From assembly GCA_012934845.2 (NCBI GenBank), contig WNNJ02000242.1:62001-126000 (forward strand): a stretch of 64,000 nucleotides of DNA, written 5' to 3'. Numbering within the stretch: the first letter of the stretch is position 1; every line of letters begins with the position of its first letter. Of this stretch, positions 46,394-58,900 are shown piece by piece. Below the pieces are notes generated by a model. That model searched no databases, was not told the origin of the DNA, and saw only the letters and a list, made by a program, of their open reading frames with translations. The stretch comes from Pomphorhynchus laevis. Taxonomy: Eukaryota; Acanthocephala; Palaeacanthocephala; Echinorhynchida; Pomphorhynchidae. The position numbers and the translations under genes were made by a program.

Positions 46394-46772
46394 TGATCTG
46401 GAACTGGATTGATCTGGAACTGGATTGATCTGGAACTGGATTGATCTGGAACTGGATTGATCTGGAACTGGATTGATCTGGAACTGGATTGATCTGGAAC
46501 TGGATTGATCTGGAACTGGATTGATCTGGAACTGGATTGATCTGGAACTGGATTGATCTGGAACTGGATTGATCTGGAACTGGATTGATCTGGAACTGGA
46601 TTGATCTGGAACTGGATTGATCTGGAACTGGATTGATCTGGAACTGGATTGATCTGGAACTGGATTGATCTGGAACTGGATTGATCTGGAACTGGATTGA
46701 TCTGGAACTGGATTGATCTGGAACTGGATTGATCTGGAACTGGATTGATCTGGAACTAGATTGATCTGGAAC
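46394..46772 (-). repeat. 16-bp tandem monomers at the LINE 5' end
   Basis: About 23-24 near-perfect units of GATCTGGAACTGGATT on the plus strand, which is AATCCAGTTCCAGATC on the LINE strand. They share AGTTCCAGAT with the 20-bp unit at 22511-22674, and both arrays end at AGTTCCGCTC next to ORF1. Confidence 0.92.
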
Positions 46773-46789
46773 TGTTATTTATCTCAATC

Positions 46790-47400
46790 TTTATTTTAAG
46801 ATTAATTTAAGGTTTATTTGCCACGTTAAATAAATTATTATTACTGAATCCTGACATACTGATTGGGACAACCTTGAAATCCGTAACCTACGTCTATTTG
46901 GATTTTCTCTTGTTAAATCAACCCATACATCCACTCAACAAATCAACTACTTCTTTCAATCATTAGGAATTCGCCTTCGATCGTATCTGTGTGCCTCTTG
47001 AGAAAATCGATTTATTACCTTTTCTGCATTTGAATTGCTATGTAAATATTCAATCCCTTTCCCTACTTAACTTGTAATCATATATCGCTCGAGTTCATCT
47101 CCATCGTCTTGTTTCTTTTCTAATGAACTTGCCAATCTACTATCAAACCGTTTACTTTAATCTTTATCTTTATTTGTCCTTTTTAATTTCAACACCCGTT
47201 TAGATCGCCCTTATAATTCTGAATGCCTGTAACGTGTAAGTCTTTTGTACGACTTTAGCCTCTTTTTATTAACCAAACTACCCACTTATATTCTGGGTTA
47301 TTCTCTTGATATTATCGTTTTACCATCAGTCTCATTGCAACGCTTCCTCTACAATCTCAGATCCTAGTTTTTTTGATCATTTTCTCATCACTGTGAATAT
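46790..47400 (+). mobile_element. Family A LINE pieces
   Basis: A tail motif (TTTGCCACGTTAAATAAATT, 46807-46830) is followed by a degenerate endonuclease fragment (TDWDNLEIRNLRLFGFSLVK, compare SDSDDLAIRRLCRSGCSLVE). Frames are broken throughout. Confidence 0.55.
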
Positions 47401-47732
47401 CACTATCCCGTGCACTCTTGTTCGCACCTTTCTAACTTTAAGTCGACCATAACATCTCGACTTACCTTTCTTGTGATCTACTACGTTGACTCTTCTCTTT
47501 TGTCGAATAATGTAATTTTATTTCAGCTGATAGTTTATCCACATTTTTCAACCATGAGCTTTTCACCATCAACGATTGTATTTTTCCTCGAGAATAACAA
47601 CAACAATTTTATTAAATACATCAATAACCTATAAGTAGCATGCAAGAAATAAAAACAGACAGTCATATCATAGTCAGAAAAAACGGCAGCACAACTTCGG
47701 TCTTCAACAATTCATGTCTTCTACTTTCTCTT

Positions 47733-50177
47733 CTATGGCCTCAAATCCATGGGGATCTGAGCCCACCAACCGATCCAACACGCCGCCTTTCGACTGAACC
47801 ACCCGGGGTCTTTCACCCCCCGAAGAATCCAATCGGCGCGGACTATGCTGGGTAAACGAGAGACGAGGAGCTTAAGAAACCTTAGCCTTTGCTCTGGGGA
47901 ACGTCCTCTTGAAAAGAAGACTAATCCCGAGATAGCCCAAAAGCCCCAGATGCGCACCTGGGTTTTCCCTTTCAATGACAGATGTTGAGCCCGTTTCAGG
48001 GCCCACCTAGCTTTCTTCAGGATACATTTGAATCTATCCAGATCGGCTTTCGCCGACCAGTTCACCGTAACGGTGAACCCCAGGTATTTTACTCGACTTG
48101 TAAAGGTGGGGAGTGGTTCAGAGGCAAATATGAAGGAGAGCGCAGAGAGTGCTAGTCTCTTAAGTTTTTTCTTTGTTGCAGGGGAGCCATGAAAGACTAC
48201 CACCTGCGATTTTGCAGAGTTTAAAATAAGATTGGATTGGGTACCTGGCTTTTAATCTTGAAAAGAAACGGCTGATGTCAGAGACTACGTCTTTACACCT
48301 GCGTCCAGTGAACAGGGCTGTGGTGTCATCAGCGTACACCACTAGACGTTGTTCGCGTTTAAATATTTTGAATAGTTTAATAGAAGCAGCAAGGTATAAG
48401 ATAGGAGAAAGTGGGGAACCTTGAGGCACACCCGTAATAGGGTAGAACTGACGCGCATCTAGGTCGTCTTTATAGTAAAAACGCTTGGTATACAGCAGGA
48501 TCTCCACTCTGTTCACAATTCTCGCCGGCAACCCGAAGGACCTGAGGGAAGAGATCACAAAAGGAATGGAGATGCGGTCAAATGCAGCAGAAAAGTCAAG
48601 AAAAACAGCCACAACTAGATGATGGCTATTATCCCGACAAAACTGCTCCACCTCACCAACTGCTGAATGGACCGAGCGTCCTTTGACGAACCCATGAAAA
48701 CCTGGAGGGATCAAATTACGCCTACTTAAATGGTCGTGGATTTTACGCGCAAGCGCTTTTTCGTAAATTGACACGAGGGCATTTTGAATCGAAATGGGTC
48801 GCAGATCTTTAGGGCATGAGCAGGATTTTTTCTTAGGAATAAAAACGCTTACTAATATTGATGCCTGCTACATCGGATGGGGATGCTAAAAGCATTGTGA
48901 CGGCCACCTCTCTTCTCTGATCAGCTGTCAAAAGCTGACAGACCCGAGAAGAAAGTGGAGCGACGGATTTGGAGGTGCCCGGGAGTGGACCCCAGGAGTT
49001 AAGGATATCCGTAACAGATAGATCCCTACTCCTGAAGTTACACCAAGGCGGGATTGGTTGAGGTGATTGAGTGGCTCCATAGTTGTGTAGGGCTAGTGAC
49101 TCCTCTAAAACTTTATCAAGGCCTACATTCCCTATCCAACCCAATGCTCTATCCTTCCAGCAAACAAACTTGAAAATCTTCCAAAAGGAAGACAGAAGGA
49201 CTAAGGCGAGCAATACTCGTCCTATCCTTACTCAGCTGGAACCTATATCTAGTGCTCCAGTATTCATTCGAGAGAGCCTGTCTGGCGGAAACAGAGAGAT
49301 TAGGGAGGTTCAGCAATTTCGCTAGAACCTTGAGTTTCGTCGGAGTGGGATTGTATATACGACCTTTATAAGTAGTCGATAAAATCGCGTTAGCTTGCGA
49401 GAAGAGATAGGTATTAAATTCGGTCAGACTCTCATTTCCTATTCTGTGAAAGAGTTGGATAGCCGCTTGAAAGAAGGCTACTCTGATCGGATCAATGTGA
49501 AACCTCCTTCGAAGCAACTTATCTTCCTCAATTCTCCAACGAATTAGGTCATGAGAGGTGGACAATTGCTGGCGCGATTGCTCCGTGCAGAGGGGCTTTA
49601 ACAACCACCTCGAGTGAAGCAGTAAAATATCGAGGAATGAATTTGTTGATATGCAATGAAAGGTAGGGGAAGATGGTTTGTGAATAAGATAACCGTTCCT
49701 AGCTCTGCGAAGTGCTGCATTGATCCAACGACCAGTTCTGTCGTTGAAATCTCCAAGTATCATGTCGTAGCCGCTGTCGATAATACTATCCAGGGTGACA
49801 CGGTTTTTGTGTATCTCCCCAGGACGGATGTAGGCATTGGCAAGACTGAGGCGTTTACCGTTCTTACAGAGTGAAACTACTAAACAAGACATGACTGAAC
49901 ATGAATAGTTTAATATGAGGGATGACCTTAAAGAGCAATTAATTAAGGTCAAGAGTCCTTGAGATGAAGAGGAGTGAGGAGGGGTTATGTACGGAGTATA
50001 GTGGGAACAAATGTGCTTTGGGATAAATCGAGTAATGTCCTGGGGTAGACGGATAGACCGCGTCTCCTGAAGGACTATAACATCTGCATCTCTACCGGAT
50101 AGAAGTCTAAGGGCAGAAGCACCTCCCGAATTCGACTGAAGGATATTCAGTGAAATAGGCTCACGATTACTCTGCAT
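47733..50177 (-). pseudogene. Family B LINE ORF2 (endonuclease + reverse transcriptase)
   Basis: The endonuclease (50177-49560) shows LNILQSNSGGASALR, DVIVLQETRS, NAYIRPGEIHKN, MILGDFNDRTGRW and STSHDLIRWRIEED. The linker is followed by RT (48774-48160) with GFHGFVKGRSVHSAVGEVEQ, VFLDFSAAFDRISIPFVI, ITGVPQGSPLSPILYLA and VVYADDTTALFTG. A C-terminal part (48203-47733) has VKYLGFTVTVNWSAKADLDR and ends in a conserved-looking stop. Three or four frame breaks separate the parts. The short interval 48833-49213 duplicates the linker seen at 33800-34100. Confidence 0.85.
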
Positions 50178-50210
50178 TGTGGTGGATTAGTTTGATGTGG
50201 GATTGCCTAC

Positions 50211-51438
50211 CTAGAAGGAGCTAGCACCGGGAAAGTTCCCCTTTCCCGTCACTTGAACCATCCGGGGCAGGTACTTGCCCATGGGCAGCATCTTCATTTC
50301 CCCTTGTTTTTTACTCTTCAGGAGATTGCCAATATTGATAGGAGGGATAGGATGAGCCGAAGCCCTTCTGTTTTTGGATGATGGAATTGCCGTTGATGAT
50401 GGAATAGTAGGGTTAGTACAGAATGTGGCAACAACAGAGGATACTAAAACTTCCATCTTCTTATACATTGTTTCTATACGTATATATACGTATATCAATT
50501 GCTCGCATGAGATCATCGTCCCTCGTACGAGTGGCAGCATTTGCAAAGGTACCAGATTTCGGTTGGGCAGCAGACTTGTTAAATCCACCTTGATATAATT
50601 TAAAATGTCTGCATTTTCTGCTCCATGCAGGATGGCTCCCCCCACAGTTAGATCATAATGGAGGGGATACAAATTTTTCTCCTGTCAACAAAGCCGGACA
50701 CTGGGGGGAGCCACACACACCACATGTCGATGACTCACTGCAGCTTGAAGCCCAGTGCCCCCATTTGTGACACCGGCTGCAGTGCGGATATGTGAACTCT
50801 TCTTTGTCAATGATTGTAAATCTGAGATTAAATCCCATGAAGGGATTACAAGCTGAATTAGCCAGCGATTCAGCCCGCTCTAGGGAAGCGGAACAAAATC
50901 CAACTGGTATTTGATGTCCGCTCTTGCCTATTATTGAACGGAAGTTCGATATTTTAAATGTTTCTTTTAGTAACTCGATATCATTCTCTTCCAATTGACA
51001 AGGGAGGTTAGATACTTTTAGAGTGACAAGTATGGGTTTAGAGTATATGGACCCATACTTCGACAGGGAAGATTCGAAGTATTTAACATACCCCTTTAAG
51101 AGGTCTGAGGTGGTAAACGAAATCTTTAGTTCAGTTTCATAAAGTTTTACCGAGTTGAAAATGATTCTATTTGATAGTTGCTCTGTAAACGGCCGTAGAA
51201 AGAAATTAAACAATAAATGCCTTTCCATAGGCTTTTTGATCTTTATAATTATCAAATTTTTTAGTTTTGGGATTGGGGGAAGTACTTCCCCATCCGTAGC
51301 AGCAATTGAAAACTCACTAACCTTTGGAACATGCGATTTCAGAGCAGCATTTACCTGTATTTCGTCATTTTCCTTTGTTTTTACTAGAAAATTGACTGGA
51401 AAACTGTTTTTTTCCACAATCCTTTGTTCCTCCGACAC
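50211..51438 (-). pseudogene. Family B LINE ORF1 (zinc-knuckle protein)
   Basis: The frame at 51438-50653 (261 residues) has an RNA-binding-like core (ERHLLFNFFLRPFTEQLSNR, LKVSNLPCQLEENDIELLKE). It ends in cysteine knuckles: YPHCSRCHKWGHWASSCSES and TCGVCGSPQCP. The C-terminal part continues in another frame, 50672-50211. One frameshift is likely. Such ORF1 proteins bind the element's RNA. Confidence 0.8.
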
Positions 51439-51569
51439 GCTTGTTCGTACTCATTTTTTCATAATTACCACACTATCAAATGCTATGTTTGTATTTTACT
51501 GTGTATGTTTATTAGATCGTGTGGACCTTGATTCAACTCTGACTGTAGAATTTCTTAACGCATTATACG

Positions 51570-52480
51570 TCATTATTTTATAGTATTTCGTCGATCACTC
51601 AAACGTCGTAGCACTCCTATCTCTAGTCATTGTGCTCGTTTTTTAAACATTCGATGCTTTCACCACTATCTTTTGCTAAGAGAGTGGAGAACCTTTAATT
51701 CTATTCTTGTACACACTTCTAATGTTCACTCCATCGATCCCCACGAGTTATCTTCTTATTTTCAGTCAAAAATCACTACCGTCATCTTTTCTATCCATGC
51801 AAATCATCAATCCTCGTCTTGCTCATCATGCAAATTTCTTATTGAGCTATTTTATCTTTTTTCTAGCGAAGTCTCTAAGATTCTTCTCGATCTATGCTCA
51901 ATACCTCTTCACCTGCCGCCCCTATCCCTACGTATGTATTGAAATCTATTTATTCCATTATATCACTGTTTCTTACGACCAATTTCAAATCCTTTATTCG
52001 AAACTGCACGTTTTCTGAGAACTGGAAAGCAGATATTGTACATCCTCTTCTAAAGAAACTTTCCCTCGATCCTTTACTTCCATATTAATACCGCCCGATT
52101 TTTCTTTTTCCTACCTTATCTTAACTCTTTGAGCGTCTCGTGTTAAATCAAGTTAATCTATACCTTGTTTCTTCAAATTTATACCCCCTTTTCAACATGC
52201 CTTCCGTTTTAATCACTCTATTGAACTCGCTTGTCGAAACGTTGTTAGTGATCTACTTCAAGCCCGCTCGCTATATGAAACTATGTGGTGTCGTAATCTT
52301 ACTTAACTTGTCTTCTGCGTTCGTCATTGTCGATCGTTCTATCCTAATCTCTCGATTTAGTCACTACTGCGGTTTCTCAGTTCTTACTGTAGTTTCGTTC
52401 ACATCTTATCTCTCCAAATGCTCTTTTTTGTCTACTCAAACTCCTCTTATTCTCTCTGTTCTCCCATCTCGGAAAAATGG
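51570..52480 (+). mobile_element. Family A LINE linker/RT fragment
   Basis: Broken frames read IDPHELSSYFQSKITTVIFS, YVLKSIYSIISLFLTTNFKS (compare HLLKNICSSILPFLTTLFNS), IRNCTFSENWKADIVHPLLK and VVILLNLSSAFVIVDRSIL. It is cut before the RT active site. Confidence 0.7.
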
Positions 52481-52636
52481 TGAACATAATTGGGGTTTAA
52501 TAAAGTGCCCTACCAAAGCATAGCAAAAGTAAATGCCTGGCGATCTGCTTTTAAATAAATGCAATATCAATGCACTAACAAAAGATTAAAAATATATTCT
52601 AGATTTTAACAAAAAAGTTATAACCAATTGTTGATA

Positions 52637-52822
52637 ATGGATAAACACGGTTTGGATGAATTGATGAATCGATGTTGTTTAGAAACAGGAAATCGACAAA
52701 CGATAGTAACATCAAATTCGCCTAAGTTTGGTGCAATCATTCGCGGAAACGAAATTGTAAGCCGAGATGAAGCTAATCGCAAATGGATCGAGTTTGATAA
52801 AGGTATTTGTAAATTACCATAA
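52637..52822 (+). CDS. Unrecognised 61-residue ORF
   Basis: An ATG-initiated frame reads MDKHGLDELMNRCCLETGNR and so on, ending GICKLP. It is charged, without a signal peptide or membrane segment, and does not resemble the nearby LINE proteins. Its composition is balanced, unlike the AT-noise ORFs, so it may be an exon or a small host gene. A chance ORF cannot be excluded. No function is proposed. Confidence 0.3.
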   Translation: MDKHGLDELMNRCCLETGNRQTIVTSNSPKFGAIIRGNEIVSRDEANRKWIEFDKGICKLP

Positions 52823-53320
52823 ATTATAGCAAAATACTAGCACTGGTAAGCTCCTTTCTTAAATATAAAAGATATTTCTGTAATTGTTATTTTGTTATTA
52901 AATTTTACATCGGATTTTGTTCGGTTTAAATTTATTTAAATTCAGAATGCTCAATTTAATTGCTTTACGTTTATTTTACATTAAAGATGCAATCAGCCAT
53001 GCAATACTGCGTTCATATAGTATTTTTAGTTTAAAATTAGCAATGTAATTCACTTAATATGATCAATCATCTAAATTTAATCATATGACATAATTTATAA
53101 TAAATAAACAAATGTATCTTAAGATATTCAGTTAGCGAACTATTCCGAAATATCGATCTCAGAACACTTATAAAATATTCATAAGTATTCAGAAGGATCG
53201 ATCTCAGAACTATTTATCCACTAATGCAAGGTATCGATCTCAGAACACTTACGTCATTTTCTGAACCCAGAAATATCATTGGAAAAGTTTATCTTCGACT
53301 GAATTCAGCAATGATGATAT
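52823..53320. other. Gene-less stretch with a short repeat
   Basis: ATCGATCTCAGAAC occurs three times at about 53152-53240, within imperfect units ending in ACACTTA. Otherwise it is AT-rich with nothing recognised. Confidence 0.4.
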
Positions 53321-53324
53321 TTTG

Positions 53325-54935
53325 AAGGAATATAAAAAAATACCTCGGAACGCCACAACAGGTTCAGATGATATTCCCTCGATAATACTACATAAATTGG
53401 CTTCTCTTATACATGTTACGTTATATGGCATATTTATATCCTCTCTAAATACAGGCTACCGTCGAATCGATTAGACTAGAGCTATCATACGTCCAAATTT
53501 TTAGAAAGGAGACAAGTTGAAAGTATCCAACTAGCGTCATATTAACCTCACTTCCATAGTTTGTAAGGTATTAGAAAGACGAATTCTTCGACGGGTCAGT
53601 GTTTTTTTTGAATCGAATAATGTTCTCAACTTTAGGCAACATGAATTCAGACCGAATCACTCAACGATCATCAATCTTGTAGAAACGAGAGCTAGTTGGG
53701 CAGACTAATTAAGACAAGGCATACAGGTGGATGTGATATTTATCGACTTGTTAAAGGCATTTGACAAAGTTATTCCGAGTCTTGTTAATAAGTTATATAT
53801 CGTCGGAATTAGGGGCAAATTATTAAGCTGCCTTCAATGCTTCCTTGTAATTGCTCGTGTGCATTGTGTATTGATCATTATTTATCTGAGTACACTTTGT
53901 TGTCAACGGGTGTCCCTCAGGGTTCCGTCATTATCCCCACTTTATTTAACATTTATGTTAATGACCAAACCGCTGATCTAGCATAGGAGTGTATTATGTA
54001 CGCCAATGATTTAAAGATATGGCGAGGAACTAGCGATCACTCAGATGTATTACAACTCGATCTTGATTCTATAAATACATGATGTGCTTCTCTCAGTGAC
54101 TTTTGATTAAGACTGGTAAATGCAGCCACATGCGGATTGGTTTTCCAATTATTCACGCATCGTATCATATATCACGATGCGCTTCTCTCAGTGGCTTTTG
54201 ATTAAGACTGGTAAATGCAGCCACATGCGGATTGGTTTTCCAATTATTCACGCATAATATCATATAGATAATATCAATATCGTCTCCACTGACAAATTTA
54301 ATGATTTGGAGACAGTCTATTGTAAAACGTTAGAAATTAGTCGACATATTGCTATAGTCGCTTCCTCTTGTCGTCGTACAATCGGCCACATTAAACGTAT
54401 GTTCGAGACCTTAGATGTTCGTAGCTTAGGAATATCGTGTGCTTATAGAATCGCATATTCTTTACGCCTCTCCTGTAGTCTTTATACCTCATTTCTGTGA
54501 CCCACCCTCTCAATCACCTACCTTAGCCTCCGTAATTCCAAAAAGCTGCGAGGAAATATTACATTATGAGTGCAGTTACAGTATGTGTGTAACTGTAACT
54601 TATTATGTGTGACTACACACATCAAGGATCAATATATGTAGCAAATTGCACATAATGTAAGTCACAACAGGCGTAAGACTTCGAAACCGTTGGACAAATA
54701 GGTGCGCGTACTTAAAATCGAAAATAAACTCTGACGCAGTTATACGACATGCTTTATTACATTGAACACAAGATTGTTTCAAATATCAATTAATAGAAAG
54801 AGTGCAGGACGAAGAGCAACGAAAATACCGTGAAAGATATTGGCTCCAACAATTATGCACTTACATACAGTCAGATATAAATGTCGACAGTGCATTCAAG
54901 TGGAAAGACGTAACATAAGCCTTTTATTAAAACTT
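53325..54935 (+). mobile_element. Family C-like LINE RT remnant
   Basis: Heavily broken frames read TGSDDIPSIILHKLASLIH, SIVCKVLERRILRRVSVFFE, DVIFIDLLKAFDKVIPSLV, CQRVSLRVPSLSPLYL (QGSVLSPLLF-like), YANDLKIWRGTSDHSD and, near the end, YWLQQLCTYIQSDINVDSAF. It is an old copy. A tandem duplication of about 100 bp (54084-54155 and 54184-54254, AAGACTGGTAAATGCAGCCA) lies inside it. Confidence 0.65.
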
Positions 54936-55972
54936 CTTTTTTAGCATTTTGATATTTTTGTAACTTTTGACATACTTTTAGATTTTTGAAGAAGCCGCAA
55001 GGCGAAACGTTTATCGAAGAATTAATCTCTGTTTTTTATTGTTGGTAGATACTAATAATAATATTTCTTATATTTTGGTCATAGCGTGATCCTAACAAGA
55101 AATTGCGTCTAAATAGAATTGAGCAGAATTCCTTAGATAATAAAATTTTTAAAGTACTTTTTGTACTCGAATTTGCAAATTTTGCTATTTTTTGCAAAGC
55201 TTTTAAAAGTAAATTACAATTTCATTCGAAATTACATCGGATTTCATTTTATTTTATTTTTGATATTTTGACTCAATTTTTGCATATGTATATATAAATA
55301 AGGAAGCACACAGACACAAAACTTTAGATGCAAACCTTATGAGTTTGCAATGATCCGCTGCCTGTCAAACACTTTCAATCAAAAGCATTACATATCAAAG
55401 TATATCGTCTCAGCAATATAACGAATATCTGGTCATTATAATTTCGATATAATTTAAATTATGAAAAATATGTAAATAAACAATAAATAATTGTAACAAA
55501 ACAATATTATAATTAGCATGTTCATTTATAATAATGAAATATCGAAAATTACAATTATTTATATTGAAAATTTGAATTGGAAGATAGAAAATCTATTAAT
55601 AAATAACAAATCAGTTTTAAATATTTCACGCATTTTCACAGTAAACTGACATATCAATCACTTAATATAAAGTGATTGATATGACACTTAAGTGTCATAT
55701 CAATCACTTTAATCACATATCAATTACATAAGTGATTGACACTCAATCACTTCTAATATAAAAATATATTTTCAAATAATCTATCTTTAAATATCACGTT
55801 TTACTTTTATGTTAAATAAAATAATCAAGTCAGCATTTTATTTCAAAAGACTGTCTTGTCGCCACATACTAACGTTTGCGATTTGATAGCTATTGCTATC
55901 AGATGGTATAAATTCTTATTAGTTTATAAGTTTGATGTATAATTGTTATATTTAACAGTTTATTTTTTATAG
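54936..55972. other. Interval upstream of the INTS7-like exons
   Basis: Mostly AT-rich. At 55640-55760 ATCAATCACTT and its reverse complement AAGTGATTGAT alternate several times, making nested hairpins. No first exon for the INTS7-like gene was recognised. Confidence 0.4.
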
Positions 55973-58900
55973 GGTTACAAACGAGTAATTCAATAGGAAC
56001 AAATGTCCATACTCTCATGCTATTCCCAGATTTCTTCAATGAATTTCGATTGCCTGAATACATAAATTCCGGTTTTATGCGTTTGGCTAGCATATTCAGA
56101 GTTTGGTAAGTTACTTATTCGAAGGTTTATTTAAAATCAGGTTTTTATATAAGTAGAAACGATTTCTGCTACAAATTAAATAATTATTACAGCGTGATTT
56201 AATATTCGTTTACTTCATCATGTTTTCATTTACCAATAATGTCAATCAAACTTCAAGATTGAAGATTTCAATGCTTATTGAAGAAATGTGTACTTGCTAT
56301 AATGCACTTAAGATTAATGAATGCTGTTAATTAATAATTTAATTAAAAATTTAATTAAATTAATAATTTAAATAATATTATTACGCAATATAAATAGACA
56401 TAAAATGTTTTGAGCTATAAATGTATAATCATTTCAAATTGATAATTTAGCCTCGTCTTTAAGATAGAGAAAACCGGTATTTATGGATCCAACCTGTGTT
56501 ATTTTTACTTTAAATAATTTCACTTTAAATCTACTCTAATCTTATCGATAATACCACAAATTCGGCAGTAAATGCTTATGATGTAATGCATTCTTTAATA
56601 TAAAAATGGTCACTTAAAATTAAAATATAATTGAAACTACATTCAAATATTCAAATGTTTTTTAAATAAATTTAAAATTTTTATTTAAAATTTATTATTT
56701 GCTTTTATTCTTGCAAAAGTTAATTTGTAGCCATTTTTATTTTCGTAAATTCAATAAAGTATTTTTGCAATTAAGATAAAACAATGTAACTGGAGTGTAA
56801 CTTAAATAATATACCATTTACGATATTTGGAATTAAAATATTCCGAAAATAAAAATATTTTATGCAAATATTTTTATGAAAAACGATATTTTGCAACTGA
56901 TTAATACTTGCTAAAAATATCAACCATCAAAGATGGTGGTTTCTATTTTATATTTTTTATTATATTTATATTTTGTATTTTATATTTTATTTATATTTAA
57001 AAATATTAAAAGTCATAAAATATTATTTTTAATAATTGTATATTTTCAATTTATTTTTCTTTCCAGATAAAGTACGTATTTACATGGGTTTTTCATATGA
57101 ATATTTCACATTTATATAAAAAATACTTTCGAACAATTTGCATTCTAGTTTTCTGATTTCTCGAATATAAATTAACTTGATTTAGCTCAAATCACCTTAG
57201 ATGGCATGTCGCTAATACTTTTATTGCTAGTAAAGAGCATTGGGACATGGTAAGCAATGTTAGCGACATATTCAGAATGCTTGTGTCTATCATGTATAGC
57301 AATGACCTACTTGCAAGAGCGTTAACCTTAGTGTAAGTTTATCGTAATCTCAATTTTATAATTTGATTTTAAATATTTGATATTAAATATTTCATTCTTA
57401 AAATTATTGAAATATGATCTTCTCAATTACAAATACGAATGAACTGTTTCGTAAGAATTTCGCTTTGTATTTACTATTTCAAAAGCATCTATATCCATGA
57501 TGAGAAAATTATAAAATCATAGGGATTTATTCAAACCGTTTCTGTCAGCTCAATGAATTATTTCCTCCAACCATAAAACTTTTATAATGAGTTTCTTAAA
57601 TTCACCCTATTTTTGCTCTTTAAAAGCACAATTTTAATTATCTAATTTCTATATTTTGTACGCTTATAATGAAGTGTCAATGAGACAGAATGACGTCGTG
57701 ACTTTCTAAACTTTGTTTGATGACTTTAGGACATTATATTTGGTTTTAAAAGAGAGGACTTATTACTTAAAAATAGTAGTGTGTTAAAATATGTAATAAA
57801 TATCCGAAAAGTTTAAATCACTGCATAAATTAAAATTCGTTATTTTAATTTAAATATATATATATTATTACAGGAACTAAGAAGAAAATATCATTTATTT
57901 GATAAAAATTCTATATTTCGATAGCTCCTGTTATCATCGTCAGGATTACAAAAAAAATTATTTCGAAAAATTTTTTTCGAAACATTTTTTTGTAATAATT
58001 CATTCATTTTGTGAAAATGGAAGAAATTAACATTGTAATCGTGATGATGATAGCCGGAGCTATCGAAATATAGAATTTTTATCAAATAAAGGATATTTTC
58101 TTCTTCGTTCCTGTAATAACTATATTTGAAATGGAAGAAGATTGTGGGTTTAGTATTTATTAGCATAAAATATAGCCGTCGATTAATTTCATTAAAATAA
58201 GCTAGAAATTAAAATAATAATATGACATAAAATATTGTTTAATTATATAAATAATGATAATTATTAACTATATTAATAATTTTTAATACAAATAATTTAA
58301 TTGTTAAAATTATCAACATTATTTTATTTAACTATTAATAACTTTGGCCAGAGCTTTGCAACTTTACGCTTAAGCTTTTATTAAATGATATGCATAATGA
58401 TATAAAAACTATATGCATAGTTTTATATTAGAGTAATTACTAAAATTTAAATATCAAATCTGCTATACTGATGAGCTTGAAATATTACGACATATTGTCG
58501 TATTGTTGCATATTACCGTATATTGTGGAATTACAAGAATTAAACAATGAAAATTATGTTTTCAATATAATAAATATTTTAATTTATTTTATTGTTTTTT
58601 ATGAATAAGATTATAACTGTTAAAATTAATGTTAAAAAATAAAAATATTAATATTAATTTTCAAAAATTTAATTTTTATAAATTTTAATTTGCCAATTTA
58701 ACGTTGACTAGCGAAAAACATTTTTGCAAATTTTTATGAATTTGCGACTAATTTGTTAATTTATTCGTTTTCTATTTATCTGTTTTCAATGTAATAAATA
58801 GTTTTATTTTATGTATTTTTATTAGTAAAAAATCGTTAATTTTTTTACAGGATGTGGTTTTTAGAGTCATCGACACAATGTCTCAAATGAAAGGAGATGT

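Larger units (their letters stand above)
47640..51480 (-). mobile_element. Family B (Jockey/R1-like) LINE, nearly full length
   Basis: The minus strand carries ORF1 with CCHC knuckles, an APE endonuclease, and an RT with a long C-terminal tail. It is the most complete family B copy. A shorter copy lies at 33796-34985. The 5' end lies near the start of ORF1 and the 3' end near the simple sequence at 47600-47650. Confidence 0.85.

Noticed and set aside
46394-46772. Possible CRISPR-like array
   Set aside because: Units are contiguous with no unique spacers, and the context is a eukaryotic LINE.
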